Of a stretch of DNA of 32,391 nucleotides, positions 16,503 to 24,265 are shown piece by piece. This DNA is from DSBN01 sp041686355 (lineage in GTDB: Bacteria; Spirochaetota; Spirochaetia; DSM-16054; Sediminispirochaetaceae): the NCBI GenBank assembly GCA_041686355.1, contig JAWLDZ010000021.1:1-32391 (forward strand), given 5' to 3'. The stretch's first letter is position 1, and the number at the start of each line of letters is the position of its first letter. The translations under genes were made by a program, and so were the position numbers. The notes below the pieces were generated by a model. That model made no database searches. It was not told the DNA's origin and worked only from the letters and a program-made list of their open reading frames with translations.

Positions 16503-17654
16503 ATGATAGATGATGAGAACTTCGATGATATACGACCATACCGCGGAGATGAAGTACCGGAGGTGCTGAACCGGTTAAAAAACAGTCAGTGGCTCATGTC
16601 GGGTCTGCGGACTGTCTTTCTGCCAAAAACACCCCGATTTTTAGCACCCTTAATTGATAAAATTCTAAAAATTTACCTGAGTCTGAAGCTCGGTAACATT
16701 CAAACTGTAGGGGCTTTTCAACGTAAAATAATAGTTGATACTCTCCTGCACCCGATTGTAAAGAAAACCAGCAGCGGTCTCAGTTACAGCGGGCTCGAGA
16801 ACCTCGATCCCTCCCGGAACTACCTCTTTGTATCCAACCATCGTGATATCATCCTTGACCCGGCACTTTTGGATTATATTTTGTCGAAAAACAATTTTGA
16901 AATGGCACAAGTGGCTTTCGGTGACAACCTGCTGTTCAACGATGTAATATCCGATCTCATCCGCATTAACCGCGGGGTAATCGTCAAGCGTAACCTGCCC
17001 CCGCGTGATCAATACATTGCCAGCATGAAGCTCTCAAACTATATCCGTAAAACCCTCGAAGAGGGAGATTCAATTTGGATTGCCCAAAGCTCCGGACGGT
17101 CAAAAGACGGAATGGATATTACTAACCCGGCTATTATGAAAATGCTCTATTTTGCGTATAAGCGGGATAAACTGGATTTTCATGAGTTTCTGCGGCGCAC
17201 AAAGATAGTACCGGTAGCTATCTCTTATGAGTACGACCCCTGTGACCGTATGAAGGCCTGGGAGATCCATCGTAAACGAACCCGAGGTGAACATAAGAAG
17301 CGCAGATATGAAGACCTCGTCAGCATTATGGCCGGAATAAAGGGGTTCAAGGGGAAGGTCCATTACCACTTCAATGCACCGATGCCGCCGGAATACAAGG
17401 ATGCAAAAGAACTGGTAACTGCTATAGATGAACGTATTCAGCATGGATATAAACTGTGGTCAACCAACTTTATTGCCTACGATGTGATCCATAATACCAA
17501 TCTTTTCGAGCAGACTTACTCGGAATTTGAAAAACAACGCTTTTTCCTGCGATTTCGGCGTCTGTCCAAGCAGGTAAGAAACATCTTGCTGGAGGCATAC
17601 TCCAATCCGGTGGCTAATAAAATGATGCACGGGAAAAAAATCCAAATGGAATAG
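16503..17654 (+). CDS. PlsC-type glycerolipid acyltransferase family protein
   Basis: A 383-residue predicted acyltransferase of the glycerol-3-phosphate/lysophosphatidate family, likely acting at the cytoplasmic membrane in lipid synthesis. The acceptor motif reads SNHRDIILDP; histidine is followed by aspartates at +2 and +6 rather than the classical HX4D. The later block IWIAQSSGRSKDG takes the place of the usual FPEGTRS motif. I start at ATG 16503, preceded by AAGGTGG; a GTG at 16461 would add 14 residues but has no ribosome-binding site. It is divergent from phnD, and a lipoprotein gene follows after 11 bases. Exact acyl donor and acceptor are unknown. Confidence 0.82.
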   Translation: MIDDENFDDIRPYRGDEVPEVLNRLKNSQWLMSGLRTVFLPKTPRFLAPLIDKILKIYLSLKLGNIQTVGAFQRKIIVDTLLHPIVKKTSSGLSYSGLENLDPSRNYLFVSNHRDIILDPALLDYILSKNNFEMAQVAFGDNLLFNDVISDLIRINRGVIVKRNLPPRDQYIASMKLSNYIRKTLEEGDSIWIAQSSGRSKDGMDITNPAIMKMLYFAYKRDKLDFHEFLRRTKIVPVAISYEYDPCDRMKAWEIHRKRTRGEHKKRRYEDLVSIMAGIKGFKGKVHYHFNAPMPPEYKDAKELVTAIDERIQHGYKLWSTNFIAYDVIHNTNLFEQTYSEFEKQRFFLRFRRLSKQVRNILLEAYSNPVANKMMHGKKIQME

Positions 17655-17665
17655 ACCGAGATACT

Positions 17666-18406
17666 ATGCAGCCCTTCAGAAAAGCAATTGCATTCATACA
17701 GAACCTTCTTCTTATGCTGCTGGTCCTGCCGGTACTGTTCAGCAGCTGCAGTGGAGCACCACCCGAAATTGCCCAGCTGTTTTGGCAGCTGAATATAGTG
17801 CATGATATTGAAACATCCACTCAGCGCGAGGAGCTAAGTTTGTATGTCCATGCCCAGGATCCCGACGGAACGGGCGATCTGGAGGAGATAGTGCTGCTCC
17901 ATCCGGAAGCTGAGCTGCGCTGGAACTTCACTGCGGAAACCTGGCAAAGGGTGGAGCGGAATGAGGAAGTGTGGCTGGGCGGCAGCGGTATTAGAAGCGG
18001 CTTTACCGCCATGGTTCCCCGCGGAGAATACCGGGTGAAACTTCTCGACAAGGCCGGAGAAACAGCTGTTACGAGTTTTTTTATCAGTAAAGACATTCAG
18101 GGTCTGCAGCGGGGAAAACTAAAGGAGAGCCGTTTTCCAAGGGTCGATGTAAAGTCCGACAGCATCGAACTGTACTCTTCTGCACAGGAGGTCTTGCTGT
18201 CCCTGTATGATGGGGAAGAAGAGTTTCTGCGCAGTCAGGCCTTCACCTCCACTGCGGAGTCTGAGGGCACCAATCGTGAGTTTCGAACAGTCACCGACTG
18301 GCGCAGTAAGTGGCCGAAAGCAGGGATAATGTGGATTCAGGAGTACGATACCGCCGAGGGCGTCGGTCTGGTCAGCGGTCCGTACCTGCTGCCGCAATCA
18401 GAATGA
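17666..18406 (+). CDS. Putative lipoprotein of unknown function
   Basis: A 246-residue protein with a hydrophobic signal peptide ending in the lipobox-like LFSSC, so Cys28 is the likely lipidated residue. The mature part is soluble, rich in charged residues and probably beta-rich; stretches such as LSLYVHAQDPDGTGDLEEI and VPRGEYRVKLLDKAG resemble Ig-like or cadherin-like sandwiches. I recognise no specific family. It starts 11 bases after the acyltransferase gene and is probably co-transcribed. It ends convergently, 14 bases before the next gene. Confidence 0.75.
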   Translation: MQPFRKAIAFIQNLLLMLLVLPVLFSSCSGAPPEIAQLFWQLNIVHDIETSTQREELSLYVHAQDPDGTGDLEEIVLLHPEAELRWNFTAETWQRVERNEEVWLGGSGIRSGFTAMVPRGEYRVKLLDKAGETAVTSFFISKDIQGLQRGKLKESRFPRVDVKSDSIELYSSAQEVLLSLYDGEEEFLRSQAFTSTAESEGTNREFRTVTDWRSKWPKAGIMWIQEYDTAEGVGLVSGPYLLPQSE

Positions 18407-18410
18407 GAGC

Positions 18411-18435
18411 TTCCAGCTTGTTACGAACGCTGGAA
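18411..18435. repeat. Hairpin between convergent genes
   Basis: TTCCAGC (18411-18417) is perfectly complementary to GCTGGAA (18429-18435), and GTT/AAC can add inner pairs. It lies between and partly inside the ends of two convergent genes. It could end transcription from both sides, but no T-run of note follows on either strand. Confidence 0.35.
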
Positions 18436-19335
18436 AAGTGAGCGTATAAAACTTTTAAGCTGCTCCCACAGACTTGTACCGTATTTTTCCGAATAGTCCA
18501 GAGCAGCCATCTTTAATGAAAAGTTATTGCCGTACTTTTTCTTCAATCCGTCCCAGTGTTTGATGATCCACATATACAAGTCGGACATGGTCCGTCCCGG
18601 GAAGCGGGAGATGATATTTTCCTGCTCAATTACACGGATAATCGGTTTGTATAGATTATTATACCAGGAAGATGCAGCCTTCAGAAAATCGATCTCCGTC
18701 TCGCGGTCTTGATTAAGAAAGTATTTGTGTCCCTGAATATGGCGCAGCATCTCTACATAGCGACCGGGTTCGGAAAAAACAATCTCATCGGGAGGAATAA
18801 TACTGTCCAGCCGGGTGTCGCTGAAAACTTTCTGCTTTTCGTACTCAACAACTGCATTCTTGAGATCGTTTACCGTCATCCCCGGCTTCATCTCAATCTC
18901 GGAATCAAGCTCAATTACCTCGGCGTCGATTGCCTCAACTCCCTGCATTCGTGCCACGGAAACTCGGTGGTTGCCGTCCCGGACAAAATAAACGCCGCCG
19001 ATTTCATACAGCTTAATGGCCGGTAAAATTACATCCGAGAGGTGAGCCCGATCGATACTTTCCCAACGGCCCCGAATAAAATCGCGTTTCGGCAGAAAAG
19101 CACTGGTAAAGTCCTTATACCGACCCTCACTACCGATAATTTTATCGATTGGTACGATCTGCATACCCTTGTATATCTCAGATTTCGGTTTCAGCAGGTT
19201 GCGTACATCCTCGAGCGATAAGAGACGCTGACGGTCGGGGGTGAGTGCATTGAGAAGTTGGCTGATAGTTGCCTTTGAGCGGGCCTTATTGAAGTCGTCG
19301 CGTGCCTGGTTGTAAACAAATGATTCGTTCTGCAT
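18421..19335 (-). CDS. ParB/Srx-fold domain protein
   Basis: A 304-residue protein with a ParB-like nuclease/CTPase-type domain at about 55-145, including MQIVPIDKIIGSEGR and the diagnostic FVRDGNHRVSVARMQG (Asp120-Gly121-Asn122-His123-Arg124). A helical C-terminal half follows. It lacks the helix-turn-helix and size pattern of chromosome-partitioning ParB, and no parA is nearby, so I do not call it a segregation protein. It begins two bases after the stop of the metallophosphoesterase gene and is probably the last gene of a three-gene unit. Its biochemical role is unknown. Confidence 0.75.
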   Translation of the reverse strand: MQNESFVYNQARDDFNKARSKATISQLLNALTPDRQRLLSLEDVRNLLKPKSEIYKGMQIVPIDKIIGSEGRYKDFTSAFLPKRDFIRGRWESIDRAHLSDVILPAIKLYEIGGVYFVRDGNHRVSVARMQGVEAIDAEVIELDSEIEMKPGMTVNDLKNAVVEYEKQKVFSDTRLDSIIPPDEIVFSEPGRYVEMLRHIQGHKYFLNQDRETEIDFLKAASSWYNNLYKPIIRVIEQENIISRFPGRTMSDLYMWIIKHWDGLKKKYGNNFSLKMAALDYSEKYGTSLWEQLKSFIRSLFQRS

Positions 19336-19337
19336 TC

Positions 19338-20018
19338 TTAGGGTACCTCAATATCTATAACTGTGTGTTCATATGCATTTACAATCCGTGTGGATTCGTA
19401 GGTGCTTTCTCGTACTTCATTTAAGTCATATAGATGCACGTGGCCGTGGATCAGATATTGGGGCTTAAACCATCGCATAAACCACAGAAAACTCTTAAAT
19501 CCCCGATGACACCTGTCCATACGATCGTGGATTCCCAGGGGCGGGGCATGGGTTAATAGAATATCCACCCAGCGCCCGTACACAATCCGGAAGAACAGCA
19601 GCTTTGGCAAGAGCTTTAAAATATTAAGAAACATCTGGGTTTCGGTAAACTGGTTCAGCCCCTTATTATAGCGCATACTGCCCCCCAGTCCGGCAATAAT
19701 TATCCCTTCTACCCGCCGTACCTTCCCTCCGACATAAGTCGATCCATAGGTTCGCTCTAAAAAATCATCCTTCATGACGTTCTTAAGAGTTTCCTCGCGG
19801 TATTCCTTGCGGTAATGGCCGATACGCTTGAGGTTATGGTTGCCGAAAACAAATAAAAGGGGTTTGTTCAAGCTGCTGACAATGAAACCGTAATAGGGCA
19901 GGTCAAGATCACCGGCACTCAGTACAAGGTCTACCTGTTTGAAACGGGTCTTCAGTTGGTTCGAGTAAATTAAAGGATCTATATGATCGGAAATACAGAG
20001 TACTTTTAATTTCGCCAC
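19338..20018 (-). CDS. Calcineurin-like metallophosphoesterase
   Basis: A 226-residue cytoplasmic metal-dependent phosphoesterase. Visible motifs are GDLDLP (Asp37), GNHN (Asn60, His61), THAPP (His157) and HGHVH (His191, His193). The first motif is SDHIDP (Asp11...Asp14) instead of the usual D-x-H, so one metal ligand differs. I take the GTG start at 20018, because the conserved strand AKLKVLCIS begins there and no ATG fits; AAGGT lies upstream. Its substrate (nucleic acid, nucleotide or protein phosphate) cannot be inferred. It lies between the TPR/Mrr-like gene and the ParB-like gene on the same strand. Confidence 0.85.
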   Translation of the reverse strand: MAKLKVLCISDHIDPLIYSNQLKTRFKQVDLVLSAGDLDLPYYGFIVSSLNKPLLFVFGNHNLKRIGHYRKEYREETLKNVMKDDFLERTYGSTYVGGKVRRVEGIIIAGLGGSMRYNKGLNQFTETQMFLNILKLLPKLLFFRIVYGRWVDILLTHAPPLGIHDRMDRCHRGFKSFLWFMRWFKPQYLIHGHVHLYDLNEVRESTYESTRIVNAYEHTVIDIEVP

Positions 20019-20069
20019 TAGGGTACCTTTTCCATTTCGCCGGGCTGCTCCGGTCAGTTATTGCATCAG

Positions 20070-21443
20070 TTATTGCAGAGCGTCAAAATCTATATTTTTC
20101 AAATGCTCCATCAGTTCATCCTTACTCACAAGATCAATCGGACGGCTTTCGGCGTATTCGACGGCTTTACGTGAAAAAGTGGAGGAGATAATAATTACCC
20201 CCCTGGATACATTCAGTTTTTTCATTTTTTCATGGAGTGAGCGCATGGTTGATTCTCCGAGGGATTCAGGCACTCGCAGGAACCACATCAGCTTCGGAAG
20301 CTTCTTGGCGTTGCGCCAGCGGGTGTCGCTGTCTACAGCGATAATCTGACAGCCGTTCTGAATTTCACTGGTATCCCGGATAGTCAGTCCCATAGGTCCG
20401 GTGGTAACTGCCTTGCAAATTTCCACAAATTCAGCGGCACTGGCGGTAAGAAAATCCTTCATATGATCGTCGGTACGCATGTCCTGGTACTGGCTGAGTT
20501 TTTCGGCAACGTCCTTGAAGGAGGGTTTGCGCTTGTAAATATGTTCCCACTGTTCAATGGCGTTATCAAAGCGTCGATCTTTCTCGTAACAGAGCGATAG
20601 AAAATAACGTGCATAAAGTGTCTCTCTTGAGCCGGGATCATCCGACAGTTTGATAGCTCTTTCTAGCTCGGTAGCCGCTTTATCAAAGTTATTCATATTC
20701 ATATAACAGCTGCCGCGCTCGATCAATGAACGGATTTTCAGAGACTGTTCCCGCTGGGCCTTCTCGAAGGAAAGCAGGGCTGCCACATAGTCGTGGTTCT
20801 CCTTCTGCAGCTTCCCCAGATAAAAATGCGAGGTATAGTTGGCAGAGTCATTTTTGATTGCCTTTTCAAACTCCGATTTAGCTTCCACCGGTTTTTTACT
20901 GCGGTACAGGATAAAACCGAGACGCTGATGTGCTTCCGCCAGGCGGCCGTCAAGGCTGATGGCCTTGCGGTAAAGGCTGCTTGCCTTATTAGAGTTGTCC
21001 CTTGCCTCAAACAGCTCTCCAGCCTTCAGATAGTATTCGGCAATGTTTGGCTGAAGTTTAATCAGCAGTAAATACTCCTTCAGGGCCTCCTCGGGCTGGT
21101 TAAATCTCTCATACAGTGTGGCGATCTTTCTTCGAAACTCATTTTCCTTGGTGTGACCTTCAAAGACTCCTATCTGGTTTACCGCCTTAAATTCCATCAG
21201 TGCAAGCTCCGGTTTGTTTTGCTCCAGATAAGCCTGACCCAGGAGGTAGTGTGCATCCACGTTGCGCGGGTTCTTTGCTAAAATTTGCTTTGCGCCCCGG
21301 GTTACCGCAGCCGCTTTTCCGTTGTTAAGCTGTTTAAACAGGGTTTGCACCTGCTTGGGTGCGATGATAGACTTCACTAGGAAAAAGGTTATAATACCTA
21401 GTGTAATGCCGAGGAATATAATAAGAGCGATAATTAGGGGCAT
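20070..21443 (-). CDS. Membrane-anchored TPR protein with Mrr-like C-terminal domain
   Basis: A 457-residue protein. Residues about 4-25 form one membrane helix. About seven to eight tetratricopeptide repeats follow (about 60-330), for example AHYLLGQAYLEQNKPELAL and AEAHQRLGFILYRSKKPVEA. The tail (about 345-457) ends with RGVIIISSTFSRKAVEYA then PIDLVSKDELMEHL, closely resembling the end of Mrr-type restriction-endonuclease-like domains. I cannot find the catalytic D...(E/Q)xK pattern, so the domain may be inactive and binding only. TAAGGAGA precedes the ATG. It is the first gene of a unit with the phosphoesterase and ParB-like genes. Confidence 0.8.
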   Translation of the reverse strand: MPLIIALIIFLGITLGIITFFLVKSIIAPKQVQTLFKQLNNGKAAAVTRGAKQILAKNPRNVDAHYLLGQAYLEQNKPELALMEFKAVNQIGVFEGHTKENEFRRKIATLYERFNQPEEALKEYLLLIKLQPNIAEYYLKAGELFEARDNSNKASSLYRKAISLDGRLAEAHQRLGFILYRSKKPVEAKSEFEKAIKNDSANYTSHFYLGKLQKENHDYVAALLSFEKAQREQSLKIRSLIERGSCYMNMNNFDKAATELERAIKLSDDPGSRETLYARYFLSLCYEKDRRFDNAIEQWEHIYKRKPSFKDVAEKLSQYQDMRTDDHMKDFLTASAAEFVEICKAVTTGPMGLTIRDTSEIQNGCQIIAVDSDTRWRNAKKLPKLMWFLRVPESLGESTMRSLHEKMKKLNVSRGVIIISSTFSRKAVEYAESRPIDLVSKDELMEHLKNIDFDALQ

Positions 21444-21460
21444 ATACTTCTCCTTAAAGA

Positions 21461-21489
21461 AGATTAATGAGAAAATACGGCTATGTCAA
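21461..21489 (-). promoter_or_regulatory. Predicted promoter of the TPR/phosphoesterase/ParB-like unit
   Basis: On the minus strand a perfect TTGACA (21484-21489) and a weak TAATCT (21461-21466) are separated by 17 bases. The 71-base gap also has to hold the start signals of the divergent gene at 21515, so the two may be co-regulated. Confidence 0.45.
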
Positions 21490-21514
21490 ACCTTAGAAAT
21501 GGGAAGTTCATAAT

Positions 21515-22270
21515 ATGAAGCATGCTACAGCGCTTTTTATTGAGTTTAGGACAATGATGCTCTTGCTGTTTGTTATACCCATGGTAATAGCTGCCCAGGC
21601 GGCGCCGGTAGGTGCACAGGATTCGCCGGAAAGTGCAAAAGAGCAGGGCATTGAACTGTTTATGGAGAACCAGCCGGAGGCAGCTGCGCCGCTGTTGCAA
21701 ACTGCATTGCGCAAGGAACCCCAGAATGGAAGGCTCTATATGTATCTGGCCGTCTGTTACGAGCAGCTGGGGGATTTCCAGGCCGCTCAACAGACATACC
21801 AGGACGGTCTGCCCCATGCCGGCAGCGATAAAGACACCTTCTACTACAATATGGGGGTTAATTATCAGCGCCTCGAGCAGTACGACCGGGCTGAGGAAAT
21901 GTACCAGGAAGCGCTGAAACTGAATAACAACCTGGCCGGTGCCTACTTAAACCGCGCAAACCTGTATGTGCGACAGAGTCAGTTTGACGATGCGGTCTCC
22001 GATTACCGGGTATACCTTTCGTTGAAGCCCAGTAGCGAACAACGTGAAAATATTGAACAAATGATAGCTCTGCTGAACCAAAAAGTGGTACAGGCCGAGC
22101 GTGAACGCCTCGAGCAGGAGCGCCGGCGCGAGGAAGAGGAACAGCGACAGCAGGCACTGCTGGATCAGGTGCTTAATTCCCTCGAGGAATCTGGTGAGGA
22201 GACAAGAGGGCTCTCAGAGGGAACTGGTGAAGTAAGGGAAACCGAGCAGGAATTCGACATTATTGATTGA
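21515..22270 (+). CDS. Exported TPR protein
   Basis: A 251-residue protein with a signal peptide (about 1-35, ending VGAQ) and no lipobox cysteine, so probably periplasmic. At least three tetratricopeptide repeats follow (about 38-160), for example GRLYMYLAVCYEQLGDFQAA and FYYNMGVNYQRLEQYDRAEE. A Glu/Arg/Gln-rich coiled coil (about 185-215) and an acidic tail end the protein. It likely serves as a protein-protein scaffold in the envelope. The next TPR gene follows after 27 bases and is probably co-transcribed. No enzymatic motif is visible. Confidence 0.82.
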   Translation: MKHATALFIEFRTMMLLLFVIPMVIAAQAAPVGAQDSPESAKEQGIELFMENQPEAAAPLLQTALRKEPQNGRLYMYLAVCYEQLGDFQAAQQTYQDGLPHAGSDKDTFYYNMGVNYQRLEQYDRAEEMYQEALKLNNNLAGAYLNRANLYVRQSQFDDAVSDYRVYLSLKPSSEQRENIEQMIALLNQKVVQAERERLEQERRREEEEQRQQALLDQVLNSLEESGEETRGLSEGTGEVRETEQEFDIID

Positions 22271-22297
22271 AATTCTTGATTGATGAAGGAGATATAG

Positions 22298-24229
22298 ATG
22301 GATCGAAAATGGCTATACGCGGCGGGAGGCCTCCTGCTGATCGCTTTAGTTGGCGGCGGAATATTTTTCCTCGGCGGCGGGGGCGATGAAGAAACATCAG
22401 CCATGAGCGAAGAGGAGCGGATGAGGCAAAATACCCTCAGCCTAGCCAGGAACTACTATGAGGACGGCGAGTATCAGCGTGCGCTGGATCTTGTCGACTC
22501 TTTGCTAATAAAGGACTCCGACGATGAGGCTGCCCAATCCCTGAGGGATGAAATTATACAGACCAGAAGGCAGGCAGAAGACCAGCGTTCTCTCACCGAC
22601 GAGGAGAAGCGCCGAAACGAAGAACAGAAACAGGATGAACTGGTGAGAACCCTCTCCGAGCTTGGCAGCTCACTGCAGGATACCGACGGCCGGGGTCAAG
22701 ATGATCCACAGCGTGATGCGGAACTCGAGCGCCGAAAGCAGGAAGAGCAGGAGGAGCTTGAACGGCAAAAGAGAGAGGCGGAGGAGCGGCGAAAACAGCA
22801 GGAAGCCGAACGGGCGGCTATGGAGCAGGCTGAACGGGAGAAGCAGGACCGGATTCAGAAATTGATCAGGCAGGGTGTAGAGGCGATGGAGGATGAGCAG
22901 TTCATTGAGGCTCGGGGCAACTTTGATGAGGCCTTGTCCTTAGAGCCGAATACTGCAGAGGCGCTGGCCCAGAAGGGTGAATCCTTCTTTCGTGAGGATG
23001 AAGAGAGTCAGAATAATATCAGTAAGGCGGTGCAGCTAGCCAATCAGGCTATTAAAATAGACCCCAGTTTATGGATTCCCCATAATACCCTAGGCAACGT
23101 CTACTCTGCCCAGCGGCAATGGGAGAGCGCCATCGATTCATATAAAAAAGCTGCCCGCCTTAACCCGGAGAATGCGGATGTTCTGTTTGAGCTCGGCAAG
23201 GCCCAGTATCGTATGGGCCGTTTTGACGATGCCCGGCAGTCCTTCGAGGCGGCCATTCATAACAACAACCAGTTTGTAAAGGCGTATCTGAATCTCGGCT
23301 TTACCTACCGTCAGCTCGGCAGCAATAAGGGTGCCTTAAATGCTTTTAAGAGTGCTTCCCGGATCGATCCCTCTAACGATACAGCTTACTTTCAAATATC
23401 AGAGCTTCAGAGAGCCCAGGGAAACCATTCAGAGGCAATCGCCGCTTTGGAAGATGCAGTGCAGCTAAGCCCGGATAAGGCGGTGTATTGGCAGAAACTG
23501 GGTACTCTGTATTACCGCGAAAAAAACTATGAGAAGTCAACCAATGCCTATAGTGAGGCTCTGAGCATTGATCCGGATAACCCGGATACGAACTATAATC
23601 TGGCTAAGGTGCTTATTGATCAGGGACAGGCGGACAAAGCCCTGGACTATGCGGTGAAGGCAGTGCAACTGGACTCTGATTCAGCGGATAATCTTTATAT
23701 CCTTGGAAAGGCCAGTGAAGAAACCAATAATATTGAATCGGCAGTGCAGGCCTATGAACGCTCTCTAAAAGTCGACCCTAAATACCTCTCGTCTCTGGTG
23801 AACCTGGGTAAGATTTATGACGAACAGGACAGATACGATCAGGCCCTCAAGGTGCTGCTGCGGGCCTATGAGATCGAGCCGGATTCTTTCACGGTCAATA
23901 ATAACCTAGGGAACGCCTATTTGCACGCCGAGCTGTACGAAGACAGTATCGAGCACTACCAGAAGGCGATCAAGAGAAAGCCGGGTGCCACCCTTATGCG
24001 CTACAACCTGGCCATCGCCTATATCGAAACTCAGCAGCGTCCGAAGGCGATCGACACCCTGTCTGAGCTCATCAAGATCGATGCGAACTATTGGGATGCC
24101 TACTACAAATTGGGCGAGCTCTTGTTTGCCGACGGTCAGGCCGACCAGGCCCGTCAGATATTAGAACGACTGCTGGAGAAAAATCCGGATTACGAGCGGC
24201 GGGACAAGGTAGAACAGCTGTTGTCATAG
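22298..24229 (+). CDS. Large membrane-anchored TPR protein
   Basis: A 643-residue protein with one N-terminal membrane helix (about 6-27), a single short repeat, a long highly charged coiled coil (about 85-190, rich in Glu, Arg and Gln) and then about ten to twelve consecutive tetratricopeptide repeats to the C-terminus. Typical repeats are WIPHNTLGNVYSAQRQWESA and AYLNLGFTYRQLGSNKGAL. AAGGAG precedes the ATG. It probably organises a protein complex at the inner membrane or in the periplasm. Its partners are unknown; the preceding exported TPR gene is the obvious candidate. It is convergent with mutL, 36 bases apart. Confidence 0.85.
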   Translation: MDRKWLYAAGGLLLIALVGGGIFFLGGGGDEETSAMSEEERMRQNTLSLARNYYEDGEYQRALDLVDSLLIKDSDDEAAQSLRDEIIQTRRQAEDQRSLTDEEKRRNEEQKQDELVRTLSELGSSLQDTDGRGQDDPQRDAELERRKQEEQEELERQKREAEERRKQQEAERAAMEQAEREKQDRIQKLIRQGVEAMEDEQFIEARGNFDEALSLEPNTAEALAQKGESFFREDEESQNNISKAVQLANQAIKIDPSLWIPHNTLGNVYSAQRQWESAIDSYKKAARLNPENADVLFELGKAQYRMGRFDDARQSFEAAIHNNNQFVKAYLNLGFTYRQLGSNKGALNAFKSASRIDPSNDTAYFQISELQRAQGNHSEAIAALEDAVQLSPDKAVYWQKLGTLYYREKNYEKSTNAYSEALSIDPDNPDTNYNLAKVLIDQGQADKALDYAVKAVQLDSDSADNLYILGKASEETNNIESAVQAYERSLKVDPKYLSSLVNLGKIYDEQDRYDQALKVLLRAYEIEPDSFTVNNNLGNAYLHAELYEDSIEHYQKAIKRKPGATLMRYNLAIAYIETQQRPKAIDTLSELIKIDANYWDAYYKLGELLFADGQADQARQILERLLEKNPDYERRDKVEQLLS

Positions 24230-24265
24230 CGTCGGCCGCCGGACTAAGGTCGGAAGCAGTAAGCC

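Noticed and set aside
18421..19335. Chromosome-partitioning parB with a parS/origin region
   Set aside because: No parA, no parS-like palindromes and no dnaA/gyr genes nearby; only the ParB-like fold is shared.
19339..20028. The ten-base sequence TAGGGTACCT in front of both the ParB-like (19339-19348) and phosphoesterase (20019-20028) starts
   Set aside because: Different spacing to the two start codons and the short length make chance or a shared purine-rich leader more likely than a dedicated element.
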